A stretch of DNA of 64,000 nt from an uncultured bacterium. Its GTDB lineage: Bacteria > Nitrospirota > Thermodesulfovibrionia > Thermodesulfovibrionales > Dissulfurispiraceae. Shown here piece after piece: positions 47,949-57,069 of this stretch. The notes under the pieces were generated by a model, which ran no database searches, was not told the origin of the DNA, and saw nothing but the letters and a program-made list of their open reading frames with translations. A program made the position numbers and the translations under genes. The DNA lies in assembly GCA_937949555.1 (NCBI GenBank), contig CALEDV010000034.1:1-64000 (forward strand). Direction: 5' to 3'. The number at the start of each line of letters is the position of its first letter. The stretch's first letter is position 1.

Positions 47949-48967
47949 TGACATTATCTGTGAAATCTTTTCATTCTGATCCCCATGCAATAATCGGCTC
48001 ATCTATGCCCTTGCTGGAGATATTCGAGATTATCAATCGGGTTGCTAAAACTGACAGCACGGTGCTAGTGCTTGGGGAGAGTGGAACTGGCAAGGAATTA
48101 GTAGCAAAAAATATCCATTACAAAAGCCCTAGGGCAAACAAACCTTTTATACATGTAAACTGTGCTGCTATACCCTCGACACTTCTTGAGTCAGAGCTCT
48201 TTGGCTACGAAAAGGGCGCCTTTACAGGCGCTGTTACTGCAAGGGCTGGCAGGTTTGAGATGGCTGACTCGGGCACATTGTTCCTTGATGAGATCGGTGA
48301 TATGCCTCCAATCCTTCAGGTCAAGATATTAAGGGCGCTTCAGGAAAAGAGTTTTGAACGTATAGGGGGCATAAAGACAGTGCATGCAGATGTGAGGATA
48401 ATTGCAGCTACTAACAAAAATCTCGAACAGGCGGTCAAAGAAGGCAGGTTTAGGGAAGACCTTTATTACAGACTTAATGTTATACCTATCACAATGCCTC
48501 CCTTGAGGACAAGGACACAGGACCTGCCTGAGTTGTGCGAATATTTTCTTGACAAATATTCTGTGAAAATTGGACGCAAGAGATTAACTATAAATAAAAG
48601 TGCTATGAACTATCTATTGCAATACTCCTGGCCTGGCAATGTAAGAGAGCTTGAAAACCTTATTGAACGGTTGTTTGTGTTGAAACAGGATGATACTGTC
48701 ACCCCCTATGACCTGCCTGATAAGATAATCAACAGAGGGATACCAGAATTTCCTAATACCGTTGAGGATGATGAAAATCCCTTTATAAATGGAATAGATC
48801 TAAATGCAACCATTGCTAAATATGAAAAAAATCTTATACTCCATGCCTTAGATCTGAATGAGGGGGTTCAGTCGAGGGCAGCAAAATATCTCAATATTAA
48901 AAGGACTACCCTTATACAGAAAATGAAGCGGCATGGCATTGACCAAAATGTCATTAAATTGACATAA
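47948..48967 (+). CDS. Sigma-54-dependent activator, FleQ/FlrA-like, without receiver domain
   Basis: 339 aa from ATG 47948; a TTG at 47912 would add 12 residues. The AAA+ domain has Walker A GESGTGKE (43-50), GAFTGA (90-95) for sigma-54 contact and GTLFLDEIGDM (Walker B). A Fis-type helix-turn-helix lies at the C-terminus (SRAAKYLNIKRTTLIQKMKRHGI, in part). Only ~12 residues precede the AAA+ core, so the N-terminal regulatory domain of classical FleQ is missing. Heading the flagellar region and flanked by FleQ-consensus palindromes, it is probably the flagellar master activator. Confidence 0.82.
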   Translation: MTLSVKSFHSDPHAIIGSSMPLLEIFEIINRVAKTDSTVLVLGESGTGKELVAKNIHYKSPRANKPFIHVNCAAIPSTLLESELFGYEKGAFTGAVTARAGRFEMADSGTLFLDEIGDMPPILQVKILRALQEKSFERIGGIKTVHADVRIIAATNKNLEQAVKEGRFREDLYYRLNVIPITMPPLRTRTQDLPELCEYFLDKYSVKIGRKRLTINKSAMNYLLQYSWPGNVRELENLIERLFVLKQDDTVTPYDLPDKIINRGIPEFPNTVEDDENPFINGIDLNATIAKYEKNLILHALDLNEGVQSRAAKYLNIKRTTLIQKMKRHGIDQNVIKLT

Positions 48968-49005
48968 CATCCTTAAACAAACTCTTTTATGGTCAATATA
49001 TTGAC
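48949..49005. promoter_or_regulatory. Two FleQ-type palindromes upstream of the TPR/flrBC-like operon
   Basis: TGTCATTAAATTGACA (48949-48964) contains GTCATTAAATTGAC, an exact fit to the FleQ site consensus GTCaNTAAAtTGAC known from Pseudomonas. GTCAATATATTGAC (48992-49005) is a second palindrome of the same GTC-N8-GAC form. Centres are 42 bp apart (four turns). The first overlaps the stop of the activator gene; both lie about 105-145 bp before the possible sigma-54 start near 49102. Confidence 0.55.
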
Positions 49006-49075
49006 TATCTATTGTCCTAATGTCCGTGAATACCCTATAGTAGCTCTGTTTTCAAAGAATCTCAATTGGTTATCT

Positions 49076-49092
49076 TTGGCATAAATCTTTCT
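49076..49092 (+). promoter_or_regulatory. Degenerate sigma-54 promoter candidate
   Basis: TTGGCAT at 49076-49082 is a good -24 box. The -12 box at the right spacing is TTTCT and not TTGCA, losing the conserved G. The start would be near 49102, 25 bp before the ATG at 49127. The two palindromes upstream at suitable distance support it. Confidence 0.35.
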
Positions 49093-49126
49093 ATTAGTGA
49101 TCACTGTCTGTTAAATTAACACAATT

Positions 49127-50749
49127 ATGATAAAGACAAGGATTTACATAATTATTGCACTATTGTTTTTCTGTTGCTACCCTTTGGATGCCTCAGATCA
49201 GGAGCTCAACAGGGCTGATTTGTTGCTGAAAAGCAAAAAGTACTTTGAGGCAAGAGATTCCTATAGGGATATTTTTTTAAAAAATAAAGGACCTTTAGCA
49301 GAACAGGCGCTATTGGGTGTAGCAAAGGCTGATTACTTTCTTAAGAGGTATTACGAATCCCGTGAAAACCTAAACAGGCTGATCTCTATGACAAAGAATC
49401 CTGAGATTGTCAATGAGACCAATTATTATTTAGGACTAATTGCCTTGTCTTTATACAATTATAGGCTTGCAGAGCGGCATCTGAGCAATGTATCTGGGAA
49501 ACTAAAAGTTGGGGCAACTATAGCGATGGCAGAGGCTGCCCTTAGATTAAACCATGTGACAGAGGCTGAGACCTTGCTGAAAACATTGAGAAACATTGAG
49601 ATAGAGATGCACCCAAGGGGAGTGGCTGTTAGGGCTATGGTTGACAGTCTGAAGGGAAGGCACGAAAGGGCAGTTGCATCAATCACCAGGTTAGATGACA
49701 AGATGCTCAGGGAACTTGACATGACTGTAGAAAAGGCTCAGATACTTTACTATGCCAATAAACTAAAGGATGCGGAGGCGCAGCTCAACAAACTCATTGC
49801 CTTGCCAGATACGACCAATGTAAACAGACTAAGGGCGTTTAGGGTGCTTTGGCAGGTATATACAAAGGAAAACCGCCCTGATGATGCAATAAGGGTAGGC
49901 AATGCAATGCTTGCCTATGAGTACTCTGACGATTTCAAGATAAGGCTTGCTAAGCTTTACGACAAAAAGGGCGATATGGCAAATTCTCTTAGGGTGCTTT
50001 CATATATTGAGTCGAGGAGATTAAAAGAACAGGAGTTCGAAAAGAGATTTAAAACCCTTCTTTCAAAGAAGGACCCTGCATCAACTCATTACATCAACAG
50101 ATACGGCAATTATGTTGGCGATAACAGCCCTTTGCTTGTAGATATGGCAAGACAACTTGTCTCAGAAAAGGATAAGAAAAGGGCTATTGAGCTTTTAAGA
50201 AGGGCATCAAGGGGCGCCTCAGCCGGTATAGCATCTCTGTACATGGCAGAGTTGCTCTTGGAGGAAAATAGATATTCAGAGGCAAAAAAGGCCTTGGACT
50301 ATCTCTCCATTGACCCTCGATATGCCCGTCAAGCCGCAGTAATGCTCGGGAAAATATTAGAAAGGGAAGGCAATCCTGCTTCAGCTCTTGAGTACTACAA
50401 AAAGATATATGAGGTCTCTAAGGATGCAAAGATTGCAGAACGCATTGGAGATATACTCTGGCAACAGTCAAATAGGGCAGAGGCTGCAAAATACTATGTT
50501 CTTGCATCGGCCGGCGGCAATCTCACCGGCTCTATTAAGGCAGGGGACTATTATTATCTCAATGGCGATAATCAAAGGGCCTCTGAGTATTACAAAAAGG
50601 CTATAGGCATATCCAAAGAACAACCCGAATATATCTGGATAAACTACCAATATGGGAAACTAACAAGAAATAAGGAGTATCTCAAGAACGCTGCCTCTGG
50701 CAAGGGTGAGATAGCAGAGGCTGCAAAGATACTCCTGAGGGAATTCTAA
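49127..50749 (+). CDS. Secreted TPR-repeat protein upstream of flagellar two-component genes
   Basis: 540 aa. A signal peptide (about residues 1-22) is followed by TPR-like helical repeats throughout (e.g. FEARDSYRDIFLKNKGPLAEQALLGVAKADYF, in part). It is presumably periplasmic. It is joined to the kinase gene without a gap (stop at 50749, ATG at 50750). Function not known; placement suggests a role in flagellar assembly or sensing. Confidence 0.7.
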   Translation: MIKTRIYIIIALLFFCCYPLDASDQELNRADLLLKSKKYFEARDSYRDIFLKNKGPLAEQALLGVAKADYFLKRYYESRENLNRLISMTKNPEIVNETNYYLGLIALSLYNYRLAERHLSNVSGKLKVGATIAMAEAALRLNHVTEAETLLKTLRNIEIEMHPRGVAVRAMVDSLKGRHERAVASITRLDDKMLRELDMTVEKAQILYYANKLKDAEAQLNKLIALPDTTNVNRLRAFRVLWQVYTKENRPDDAIRVGNAMLAYEYSDDFKIRLAKLYDKKGDMANSLRVLSYIESRRLKEQEFEKRFKTLLSKKDPASTHYINRYGNYVGDNSPLLVDMARQLVSEKDKKRAIELLRRASRGASAGIASLYMAELLLEENRYSEAKKALDYLSIDPRYARQAAVMLGKILEREGNPASALEYYKKIYEVSKDAKIAERIGDILWQQSNRAEAAKYYVLASAGGNLTGSIKAGDYYYLNGDNQRASEYYKKAIGISKEQPEYIWINYQYGKLTRNKEYLKNAASGKGEIAEAAKILLREF

Positions 50750-51907
50750 ATGGACTCTGTGCCTGCAAGATCTATAAATAATATTGAACTCTTAAGTGAC
50801 GCAATACATTCCTTCAACAGGGTCTCGGACACGCTCCTCCAGCATTACAGAAGCCTTGAGGAACGTGTAATAGTGCTTACAAAGGAGGTAGATCATAAAA
50901 AGCAGCTTTTAAACAGCATACTGGACAGCATTGATATTGGTGTGGTCTTTTTTGATACCGAGGGCATTATAAAGATGATAAACAGGGCAGCAGAAGAGTT
51001 GATCAATGCAGACCCTGAGGAGATGATAGGGAAGAGGCAACTTGGAGCCGCCATAGAGGGAGACATGATAATACCTAAAAAGGGAAAGCCCTTTTTTGCC
51101 CTTATCTCCAGAAGGGATGTTGTTGATAATACAGGGACTATTATAGGAAATGTGCTGATTTTTAAAGATATAAGCCGATTGAAGGAACTTGAGGCGTTGA
51201 ATGAGAGAAACAGGAGGCTTACAGCGATGGGCGAATTAGTTATGAAGATAGCCCATGAGATCAGAAATCCCTTAGGCAGCATAGAGCTCTTTGCGGGGCT
51301 ACTTCAGTCTGACTTAAAGGACAGTGAACAGGGGCAGTATGCAGGAAGGATATCAAAGTCAGTACGGACATTGGTCAACACCCTTGATAATATGCTCAGT
51401 TTTGCGAAGGAGCTTAAGCCAAATCTTGCATCACATTCTATTAAGCAGGTAGTAGATGAGATAAGTGAAGAGTTCACAGGCTATATAAGAAACAACAATG
51501 TTACACTCAAGACAATACTTAAAGAGGATTACAAGGTCTCCATTGATAAGGGTCTTTTTAGACAGGCATTAATAAACCTGCTGATAAATGCAGTACAGGC
51601 TATGCCTGAGGGTGGGGAGATAGTATTAGAGGTGACTGAGGAGAAAAGGGGGGATATTAAGATGCTCAGCCTAAGACTCTCCGATGCAGGTATAGGCATT
51701 GCGAAGGAATTGTTGCCAAATATATTTGAGCCCTTTTACTCAACAAAAGACAGAGGCACAGGACTGGGGTTGTCTATTTCTGCGAGTATTATAAAGGCAC
51801 ACAAAGGGAGCATATCTGTAGAGAGTAGTCCAGGCAAGGGGACTGTTTTTACAATCCTATTGCCTATTGATCGCACAAGAGGCAATGGAGGCAATATATT
51901 ATTATGA
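50750..51907 (+). CDS. PAS sensor histidine kinase, FlrB/FleS-like
   Basis: 385 aa, no membrane segment, so cytoplasmic. A coiled-coil N-terminus is followed by a PAS domain (about 55-140) and a HisKA domain with phospho-acceptor His169 in KIAHEIRNPLGS. The ATPase domain has NLLINAVQAMPEGG and DRGTGLGLSIS. It overlaps the response-regulator gene by 4 bp (ATGA). Probably phosphorylates that partner to switch on mid/late flagellar genes. Confidence 0.85.
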   Translation: MDSVPARSINNIELLSDAIHSFNRVSDTLLQHYRSLEERVIVLTKEVDHKKQLLNSILDSIDIGVVFFDTEGIIKMINRAAEELINADPEEMIGKRQLGAAIEGDMIIPKKGKPFFALISRRDVVDNTGTIIGNVLIFKDISRLKELEALNERNRRLTAMGELVMKIAHEIRNPLGSIELFAGLLQSDLKDSEQGQYAGRISKSVRTLVNTLDNMLSFAKELKPNLASHSIKQVVDEISEEFTGYIRNNNVTLKTILKEDYKVSIDKGLFRQALINLLINAVQAMPEGGEIVLEVTEEKRGDIKMLSLRLSDAGIGIAKELLPNIFEPFYSTKDRGTGLGLSISASIIKAHKGSISVESSPGKGTVFTILLPIDRTRGNGGNILL

Positions 51908-53190
51908 AAAGGGCGCTCATACTTGACGATGAAGAGGACATGGCAACTGCGCTGAAGGAGGCTGTTAGGAGATGCGGTTTTCAGGTTGAGGTCTTCAGCA
52001 ATCCAGCCGATGCGCTATCAACGGTAAACCTGTCTGAATATTCACTAATTGTTACAGATATGAAGATGCCTAAGATGAGTGGGCTGGAGTTTCTAACCCA
52101 CATCAGGAAAAAAGGGCTATTTGTGCCTGTGATAGTGATTACAGGATTTGGCACCGTAGAGAATGCTGTAGAGGCGATGAAACTTGGAGCTACCGATTAT
52201 ATAATGAAACCCGTTTCTCTGGATGCATTGAAAGCGACTATAGCAAGGGTAGTGCCTACTGATGAACAGGAGCTCATCGCCGTATCTTCGGCAATGACAG
52301 CGCTTGTATCTACCGCAAGGGAGATTGCCCATAGCGATATCTCTATACTGCTTTCGGGTGAGAGCGGTACAGGCAAAGAGGTAATTGCAAGGTTTATACA
52401 CAGAATGAGCAATAGGTCTGATAAGCCCTTTGTAGCTATTAATTGTGCTGCCATATCAGAAAGTCTGCTTGAATCGGAATTGTTTGGTTATGAAAAGGGT
52501 TCCTTTACCGGAGCCTCTGAACGTAGGATTGGCAAGTTTGAACTGGCTAATCAAGGCACCATGCTTCTTGATGAGATAAGTGAGATGGCCTTTGCTCTGC
52601 AAGCAAAGCTATTAAGGGTAATTCAAGAAAAAGAGATAGATCGGATAGGGGGAAGGTTTCCTGTGCCTGTGGATGTAAGAATAATTGCCACTACAAACAG
52701 AGACCTGCTATCGGAGGTAAAGAGTGGAAGATTCAGGGAAGACTTATATTATAGGCTCAATGTCTTCCCCTTAAAAATACCCCCCCTTAGGGAGAGGCCA
52801 GAAGACATAATACCTCTGGCAGAATTCTTTTTAAGGAAACTTTCCCAACGTATGCGACGTACCTTCAGGATTTCAGAGCAGCTAAGGGAACATCTCAAGA
52901 AGAGACTTTGGAACGGTAATGTTAGAGAACTTGAGAATTATCTCTACAGGATCGCTGTAGTATCAAAATCGGAGGATATATATACGCCTGAAGAGGAGAT
53001 GGAAGCCTCTGAAGAAACTTCTCAGAGAATTGACTCTCCTATTACTGTTAAGGATATGGAAAGGGAACTGATTCTAAAAACCTTGAAAGAAACAGGCTGG
53101 AATAAGACAAGGGCTGCGGAGGTGCTTGGGGTTACCTCAAGGACAATAAGAAACAAATTAAAGGAATATGGCATTAGCCAACAACAGTAG
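51904..53190 (+). CDS. Sigma-54-dependent response regulator, FlrC/FleR-like
   Basis: 428 aa. The receiver domain (1-115) has Asp52 in VTDMKMP and Lys102. The AAA+ domain has Walker A GESGTGKE (152-159). The sigma-54 contact loop reads GSFTGA (199-204), with Ser replacing the usual Ala. A Fis-type HTH is at the C-terminus (NKTRAAEVLGVTSRTIRNKL). It should activate the sigma-54 promoters before flgB (53209) and fliK (60308). Confidence 0.87.
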   Translation: MKRALILDDEEDMATALKEAVRRCGFQVEVFSNPADALSTVNLSEYSLIVTDMKMPKMSGLEFLTHIRKKGLFVPVIVITGFGTVENAVEAMKLGATDYIMKPVSLDALKATIARVVPTDEQELIAVSSAMTALVSTAREIAHSDISILLSGESGTGKEVIARFIHRMSNRSDKPFVAINCAAISESLLESELFGYEKGSFTGASERRIGKFELANQGTMLLDEISEMAFALQAKLLRVIQEKEIDRIGGRFPVPVDVRIIATTNRDLLSEVKSGRFREDLYYRLNVFPLKIPPLRERPEDIIPLAEFFLRKLSQRMRRTFRISEQLREHLKKRLWNGNVRELENYLYRIAVVSKSEDIYTPEEEMEASEETSQRIDSPITVKDMERELILKTLKETGWNKTRAAEVLGVTSRTIRNKLKEYGISQQQ

Positions 53191-53208
53191 AATATGGGCT
53201 CTTTCTTA

Positions 53209-53225
53209 TGGAATAATTATTGCAT
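53209..53225 (+). promoter_or_regulatory. Sigma-54 promoter of flgB operon
   Basis: ATGGAATAATTATTGCA region with GG at 53210-53211, exactly ten bases, then GC at 53222-53223. The -12 box TTGCA is perfect and the -24 box is fair. The start would be near 53235, 40 bp before the flgB ATG. Confidence 0.55.
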
Positions 53226-53274
53226 ATATTCACGATTATAGAGGTGTAGTTAATATTCCTAAAAGGGAGATAAG

Positions 53275-53628
53275 ATGCCAGACCGAAGCATGATCATACT
53301 GGAAAAAATGATGGATATAGCCTCATACAGAAGGCATTTGCTTGCATCTAACATAGCCAATGCCGACACGCCAGGTTATAAGGCAAAGGATATATCCTTT
53401 AAGCGAGAGATGTCTAAAGCCTTAGGGGACTTAGAGGTTGGGAGGATTGATAAAGGCACATATGAGGTTTTTGAAACCTTCAATACGATGCCTAACAGAG
53501 ACGGCAACACGGTAAATGTTGATATAGAAATGGCAAAGATAGCAGAAAATTCAATGACCTACAATACAGCGGTTCAACTCTTTGGCAGAAGGGCAAGGAT
53601 GCTGAGAGATGCCCTTAAGTCCAGATAA
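53275..53628 (+). CDS. flgB: Flagellar basal-body rod protein FlgB
   Basis: 117 aa, slightly short for FlgB (~130). ASNIANADTPGYKAKDISF at about residues 24-42 is the rod-protein signature; the C-terminal helix contains AENSMTYNTAVQLFGRR. It forms the proximal rod. AAAAGGGAG precedes the ATG. First gene of the structural operon. Confidence 0.92.
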   Translation: MPDRSMIILEKMMDIASYRRHLLASNIANADTPGYKAKDISFKREMSKALGDLEVGRIDKGTYEVFETFNTMPNRDGNTVNVDIEMAKIAENSMTYNTAVQLFGRRARMLRDALKSR

Positions 53629-53650
53629 AGCAGGGGAGGTATAGGCTTCT

Positions 53651-54058
53651 ATGAATAATTTATTTATGCCCCTTAAGATAAGCGCTACGGCGTTGGAGGC
53701 ACAAAAGGTGAGAATGAATGTAATAGCCTCCAACATTGCCAATGCAAGTTCTACACGTACCCCTGAGGGAGGGCCATACAGGAAAAGGGATGTGGTCTTT
53801 GAATCCTACATGTTTGATCAGAACTCAGTGGGAGTCAATATATCAAAGATCGTGGAGGACAAGAGACCTTTCAGGACAGTATATGATCCTTCCCATCCCG
53901 ATGCTGACCAGTCAGGGTATGTCAACTATCCTAATGTCAATAATATTGAAGAGATGGTGAATCTTATGAATGCCTCAAGGGCATACGAGGCAAATCTTAC
54001 GCTGATAACATCCTTTAAGGATTCTTACTCAAGAACCCTTGATTTACTGAGGGCTTAA
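53651..54058 (+). CDS. flgC: Flagellar basal-body rod protein FlgC
   Basis: 135 aa. SNIANASSTRTPEGGPYRKRDVVF near residues 28-51 is typical FlgC (shown in motif form), and the C-terminus has NNIEEMVNLMNASRAYEANL. It follows flgB by 22 bp with AGGGGAGG in between. Confidence 0.94.
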   Translation: MNNLFMPLKISATALEAQKVRMNVIASNIANASSTRTPEGGPYRKRDVVFESYMFDQNSVGVNISKIVEDKRPFRTVYDPSHPDADQSGYVNYPNVNNIEEMVNLMNASRAYEANLTLITSFKDSYSRTLDLLRA

Positions 54059-54127
54059 AAGTGCATCCTAAGTCTGCTACAATAAAGATAGAAGAGGTTT
54101 TAATATACTTAACAGGAGGGGTAGGAT

Positions 54128-54427
54128 ATGGATGAGATAAGGAACATCGGCAGTATCCAGGGCACTATTGAAGAGACCTCAAGGCAGTCAACATCGTCCG
54201 CTGCAAAGGGCTCCTTTGAACAGGCAATAAAAGAGGCTATAAAGGAGGTTTCGGTAGTGCAGAATGATGCAGAAAGGGCAATAGAAAATTTTTCCACAGG
54301 AGATGTGAAAGATATTCACAGTGTGGTTCTTGCTATGGAAAAGGCTGATATGTCCTTCCAGACACTGATGTCTGTGAGGAATAAACTTCTGAGCGCCTAC
54401 GAAGAGATTATGAGGACACCAGTTTAA
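54128..54427 (+). CDS. fliE: Flagellar hook-basal body complex protein FliE
   Basis: 99 aa. The C-terminal helix DIHSVVLAMEKADMSFQTLM and SVRNKLLSAYEEIMRTPV is typical. It connects the MS ring to the rod. ACAGGAGGGG lies upstream. Confidence 0.93.
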   Translation: MDEIRNIGSIQGTIEETSRQSTSSAAKGSFEQAIKEAIKEVSVVQNDAERAIENFSTGDVKDIHSVVLAMEKADMSFQTLMSVRNKLLSAYEEIMRTPV

Positions 54428-54496
54428 TGGGCAGTCTCTACAAACATACAACCCTTTGATGCTTGGATAATAGGACTGCTAATAAAGAGATAATCA

Positions 54497-56041
54497 ATGG
54501 CTCTAAACGACATAGCTGAAAATTTAAAAGCCTGGTCCTTTAAAAAGAAGGCTGCCGCCCTCACCATACTTGCGCTTACCGTAGCAATTTTAATAACCCT
54601 TACGCTCTGGACACAAAAAGAAGATTATCAGGTGCTCTTTAGCAACTTAACCCCAGAGGACTCAGGACAGGTCATTGGCAAGCTAAAGGAACTAAAGGTT
54701 CCCTTTAGGGTGGATGGCAATGTCATATATGTGCCTCAGAAACGTGTTTATGAACTTAGGCTTGAATTGGCCTCTATGGGGATACCACAGGGGGGAGTGA
54801 TCGGGTTTGAGATCTTTGATAAGACAAACTTTGGCATTACAGAGTTTGTCCAAAGGCTCAATTACATAAGGGCGATACAGGGCGAGCTGACAAGGACCAT
54901 AAGACAGTTAAGTGAGGTGGATACAGCAAGGGTCCATATCGCAATGCCCGAAAGGAGCATCTTTACTGAGAAGGATCAAAAGCCCACAGCCTCTGTGGTT
55001 GTCAAACTCAAGGCTGGAAGGTCTTTGACACAGGCACAGGTAGGCGGTATCCTCCATCTTGTATCAAGCAGTGTTGAAGGATTACAACCTCAAGCTATCA
55101 CTATACTTGATAGCTTAGGGAATCTGCTCTCAAAACCCTCTGACGGCGAATCCTTGATGGATGGGAAGATGATAGAGTACCAACGATTTGTTGACAGATC
55201 CTTTGAGCAGAAAATACAAACCATGCTTGAGGGTATTGTAGGCAAAGGTAAGGCGATAGTAAGGGTTACCACAAGGCTTGATTTCAAGAAGATAGAGACC
55301 ACCGAAGAGAAGTTTGACCCTGATTCTGCTACTGCAAGGACGCAGCAAAAGACTACTGAACAGACCACAGGTGCGGCCTCTGGAGGGATACCAGGAGTAT
55401 TATCGAATCAACCTGGACAGCCTGGAGGTGCTGCGGGGTCATCGGGTCAGTTAGTGTCGCAAAAACAGATAGAGACTACCAACTTTGAGATAAGCCGCAC
55501 CTTAAACAGGGTATCTCAACCCGGGGGAGAGCTAAAGAGTATATCAGTGGCTGTGCTTGTAGATGGCACCTACAAAAAGGACAAGGACAAAAAGGTATAT
55601 ACTGCCCGCACTGAAGAGGAGTTAAAAAAATATTCCGATGTAGTCAAGGCTGCAATTGGCTTCAATCAACAGAGGGGGGATCAGGTTATCGTGGACAATG
55701 TAGCCTTTGAAGGCGCCCCAGAAGAACTCCCAGCAGAAAAGATAGACATAATAGCAATTGCCACTACCGTTCTCAGGTATCTTGTGCCTCTCATCATTGT
55801 TATCCTACTTATAATGTTTGTAATTAAGCCTCTTTTGGCTACTTTAAAGGCACAGCCTAAAAAGGAGCAGCCGCCTATGTTTCCAGCAGACGCAGCGCTC
55901 GCAGCAGCAACTGCTGCGGCTACAAAACCCCCCGAGCCAGAACTTTCACCTGAAGAGGTTATGAAGGAGGAGGTTCTTACTATAGTAAAGAAAGACCCCC
56001 GACAGGCGGCACACATTATTAGAGGATGGATGACCGAATAG
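54497..56041 (+). CDS. fliF: Flagellar MS-ring protein FliF
   Basis: 514 aa. Two membrane helices, at about residues 18-38 and 425-447, flank a periplasmic ring-building region. LFSNLTPEDSGQVIGKLKE and TARVHIAMPERSIF are characteristic. A Gly/Gln-rich linker lies near 285-315. The cytoplasmic tail at the C-terminus (EEVLTIVKKDPRQAAHIIRGWM, in part) binds FliG. Confidence 0.95.
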   Translation: MALNDIAENLKAWSFKKKAAALTILALTVAILITLTLWTQKEDYQVLFSNLTPEDSGQVIGKLKELKVPFRVDGNVIYVPQKRVYELRLELASMGIPQGGVIGFEIFDKTNFGITEFVQRLNYIRAIQGELTRTIRQLSEVDTARVHIAMPERSIFTEKDQKPTASVVVKLKAGRSLTQAQVGGILHLVSSSVEGLQPQAITILDSLGNLLSKPSDGESLMDGKMIEYQRFVDRSFEQKIQTMLEGIVGKGKAIVRVTTRLDFKKIETTEEKFDPDSATARTQQKTTEQTTGAASGGIPGVLSNQPGQPGGAAGSSGQLVSQKQIETTNFEISRTLNRVSQPGGELKSISVAVLVDGTYKKDKDKKVYTARTEEELKKYSDVVKAAIGFNQQRGDQVIVDNVAFEGAPEELPAEKIDIIAIATTVLRYLVPLIIVILLIMFVIKPLLATLKAQPKKEQPPMFPADAALAAATAAATKPPEPELSPEEVMKEEVLTIVKKDPRQAAHIIRGWMTE

Positions 56042-56087
56042 TCAATTCAATGAACAGGGCAATCAATGTATCTGGAGGTGACAGGAA

Positions 56088-57068
56088 GTGAAGAAGCTGA
56101 CAGGAGTAGAAAAGGTTGCAGCCTTTTTATCTCTTATTGGTGAGGACTCGGCTACACAGATATTCAAACACTTAGATCCCCTTGAACTTGCGAGGGTTGT
56201 CCCTCTTATGGCAAAGGTAAAGATAACCCCTGATGAGGCAAATCTTGTAATACGAGATTTTTACGAAAAAACAGGAAATGCCACTATAGCTATTGATGAG
56301 GACTACATAAAGAAGATACTGCTCAATGCCTTTGGAGAGGAACAGGCAAATAAACTGATGGAAAAGATAGAAAGCGGAGCCTCTGCCTTTGATATACTCA
56401 GGTGGCTTGACTCCAATGCAGTGGCGAATATGCTCTCAAGAGAACATCCCCAGACAATAGCTATTGTGCTTGCACACCTCGAGCCTACTCAGGGGGCAGA
56501 GGTGATGTCCAAGCTTCCCGAGCATGTAAAGATAGATGTCTCTCTGAGGATTGCAAGTCTTGATCAGATATCGCCAAATATTCTTATGGAGCTTGAGGAT
56601 GTGCTTCAGTCGCAGCTTCAGAGCTATACAAGGGGAAGGAAGATAGGTGGTATTAAGACAGTAGCGGAGATATTGAACCAGATGGACAGGGCATCGGAGG
56701 ATCTGATACTGAAGAATATTGAGGAGAAAGACCAGATACTGGCCGATGAGATAAGGAAGCTCATGTTTACCTTTGATGACCTCGTTCATATAGACGACAA
56801 GGGCATTCAAATGGTGCTAAAGGAGATCACTACCGATGACCTTGCCCTTGCATTGAAGATGGCTATTGAGGAGCTAAAGGCCAAGATCTTTAAGAATATG
56901 TCCCAAAGGGCAGTTCAAATCCTCAAGGAAGAGATGGAGGCTAAGGGCGCTGTGAAGGTCTCCGATGTTGAAAAGGCTCAGATGAATATAGTGAGGGTGG
57001 CAAGAAGACTTGAAGAGGAAGGCAAGATAGTAATTGGTGGGAAGGGTGCTGAGGAGATAATATCCTAA
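56088..57068 (+). CDS. fliG: Flagellar motor switch protein FliG
   Basis: 326 aa. It contains EHPQTIAIVLAHLEPTQGAE (EHPQ motif) near residues 116-135 and a C-terminal domain with the charged torque helix region MFTFDDLVHIDDKGIQMVLK. Start GTG 56088 follows GGAGGTGACAGGAA. It couples the stator to rotation. Confidence 0.95.
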   Translation: MKKLTGVEKVAAFLSLIGEDSATQIFKHLDPLELARVVPLMAKVKITPDEANLVIRDFYEKTGNATIAIDEDYIKKILLNAFGEEQANKLMEKIESGASAFDILRWLDSNAVANMLSREHPQTIAIVLAHLEPTQGAEVMSKLPEHVKIDVSLRIASLDQISPNILMELEDVLQSQLQSYTRGRKIGGIKTVAEILNQMDRASEDLILKNIEEKDQILADEIRKLMFTFDDLVHIDDKGIQMVLKEITTDDLALALKMAIEELKAKIFKNMSQRAVQILKEEMEAKGAVKVSDVEKAQMNIVRVARRLEEEGKIVIGGKGAEEIIS

Positions 57069-57069
57069 T

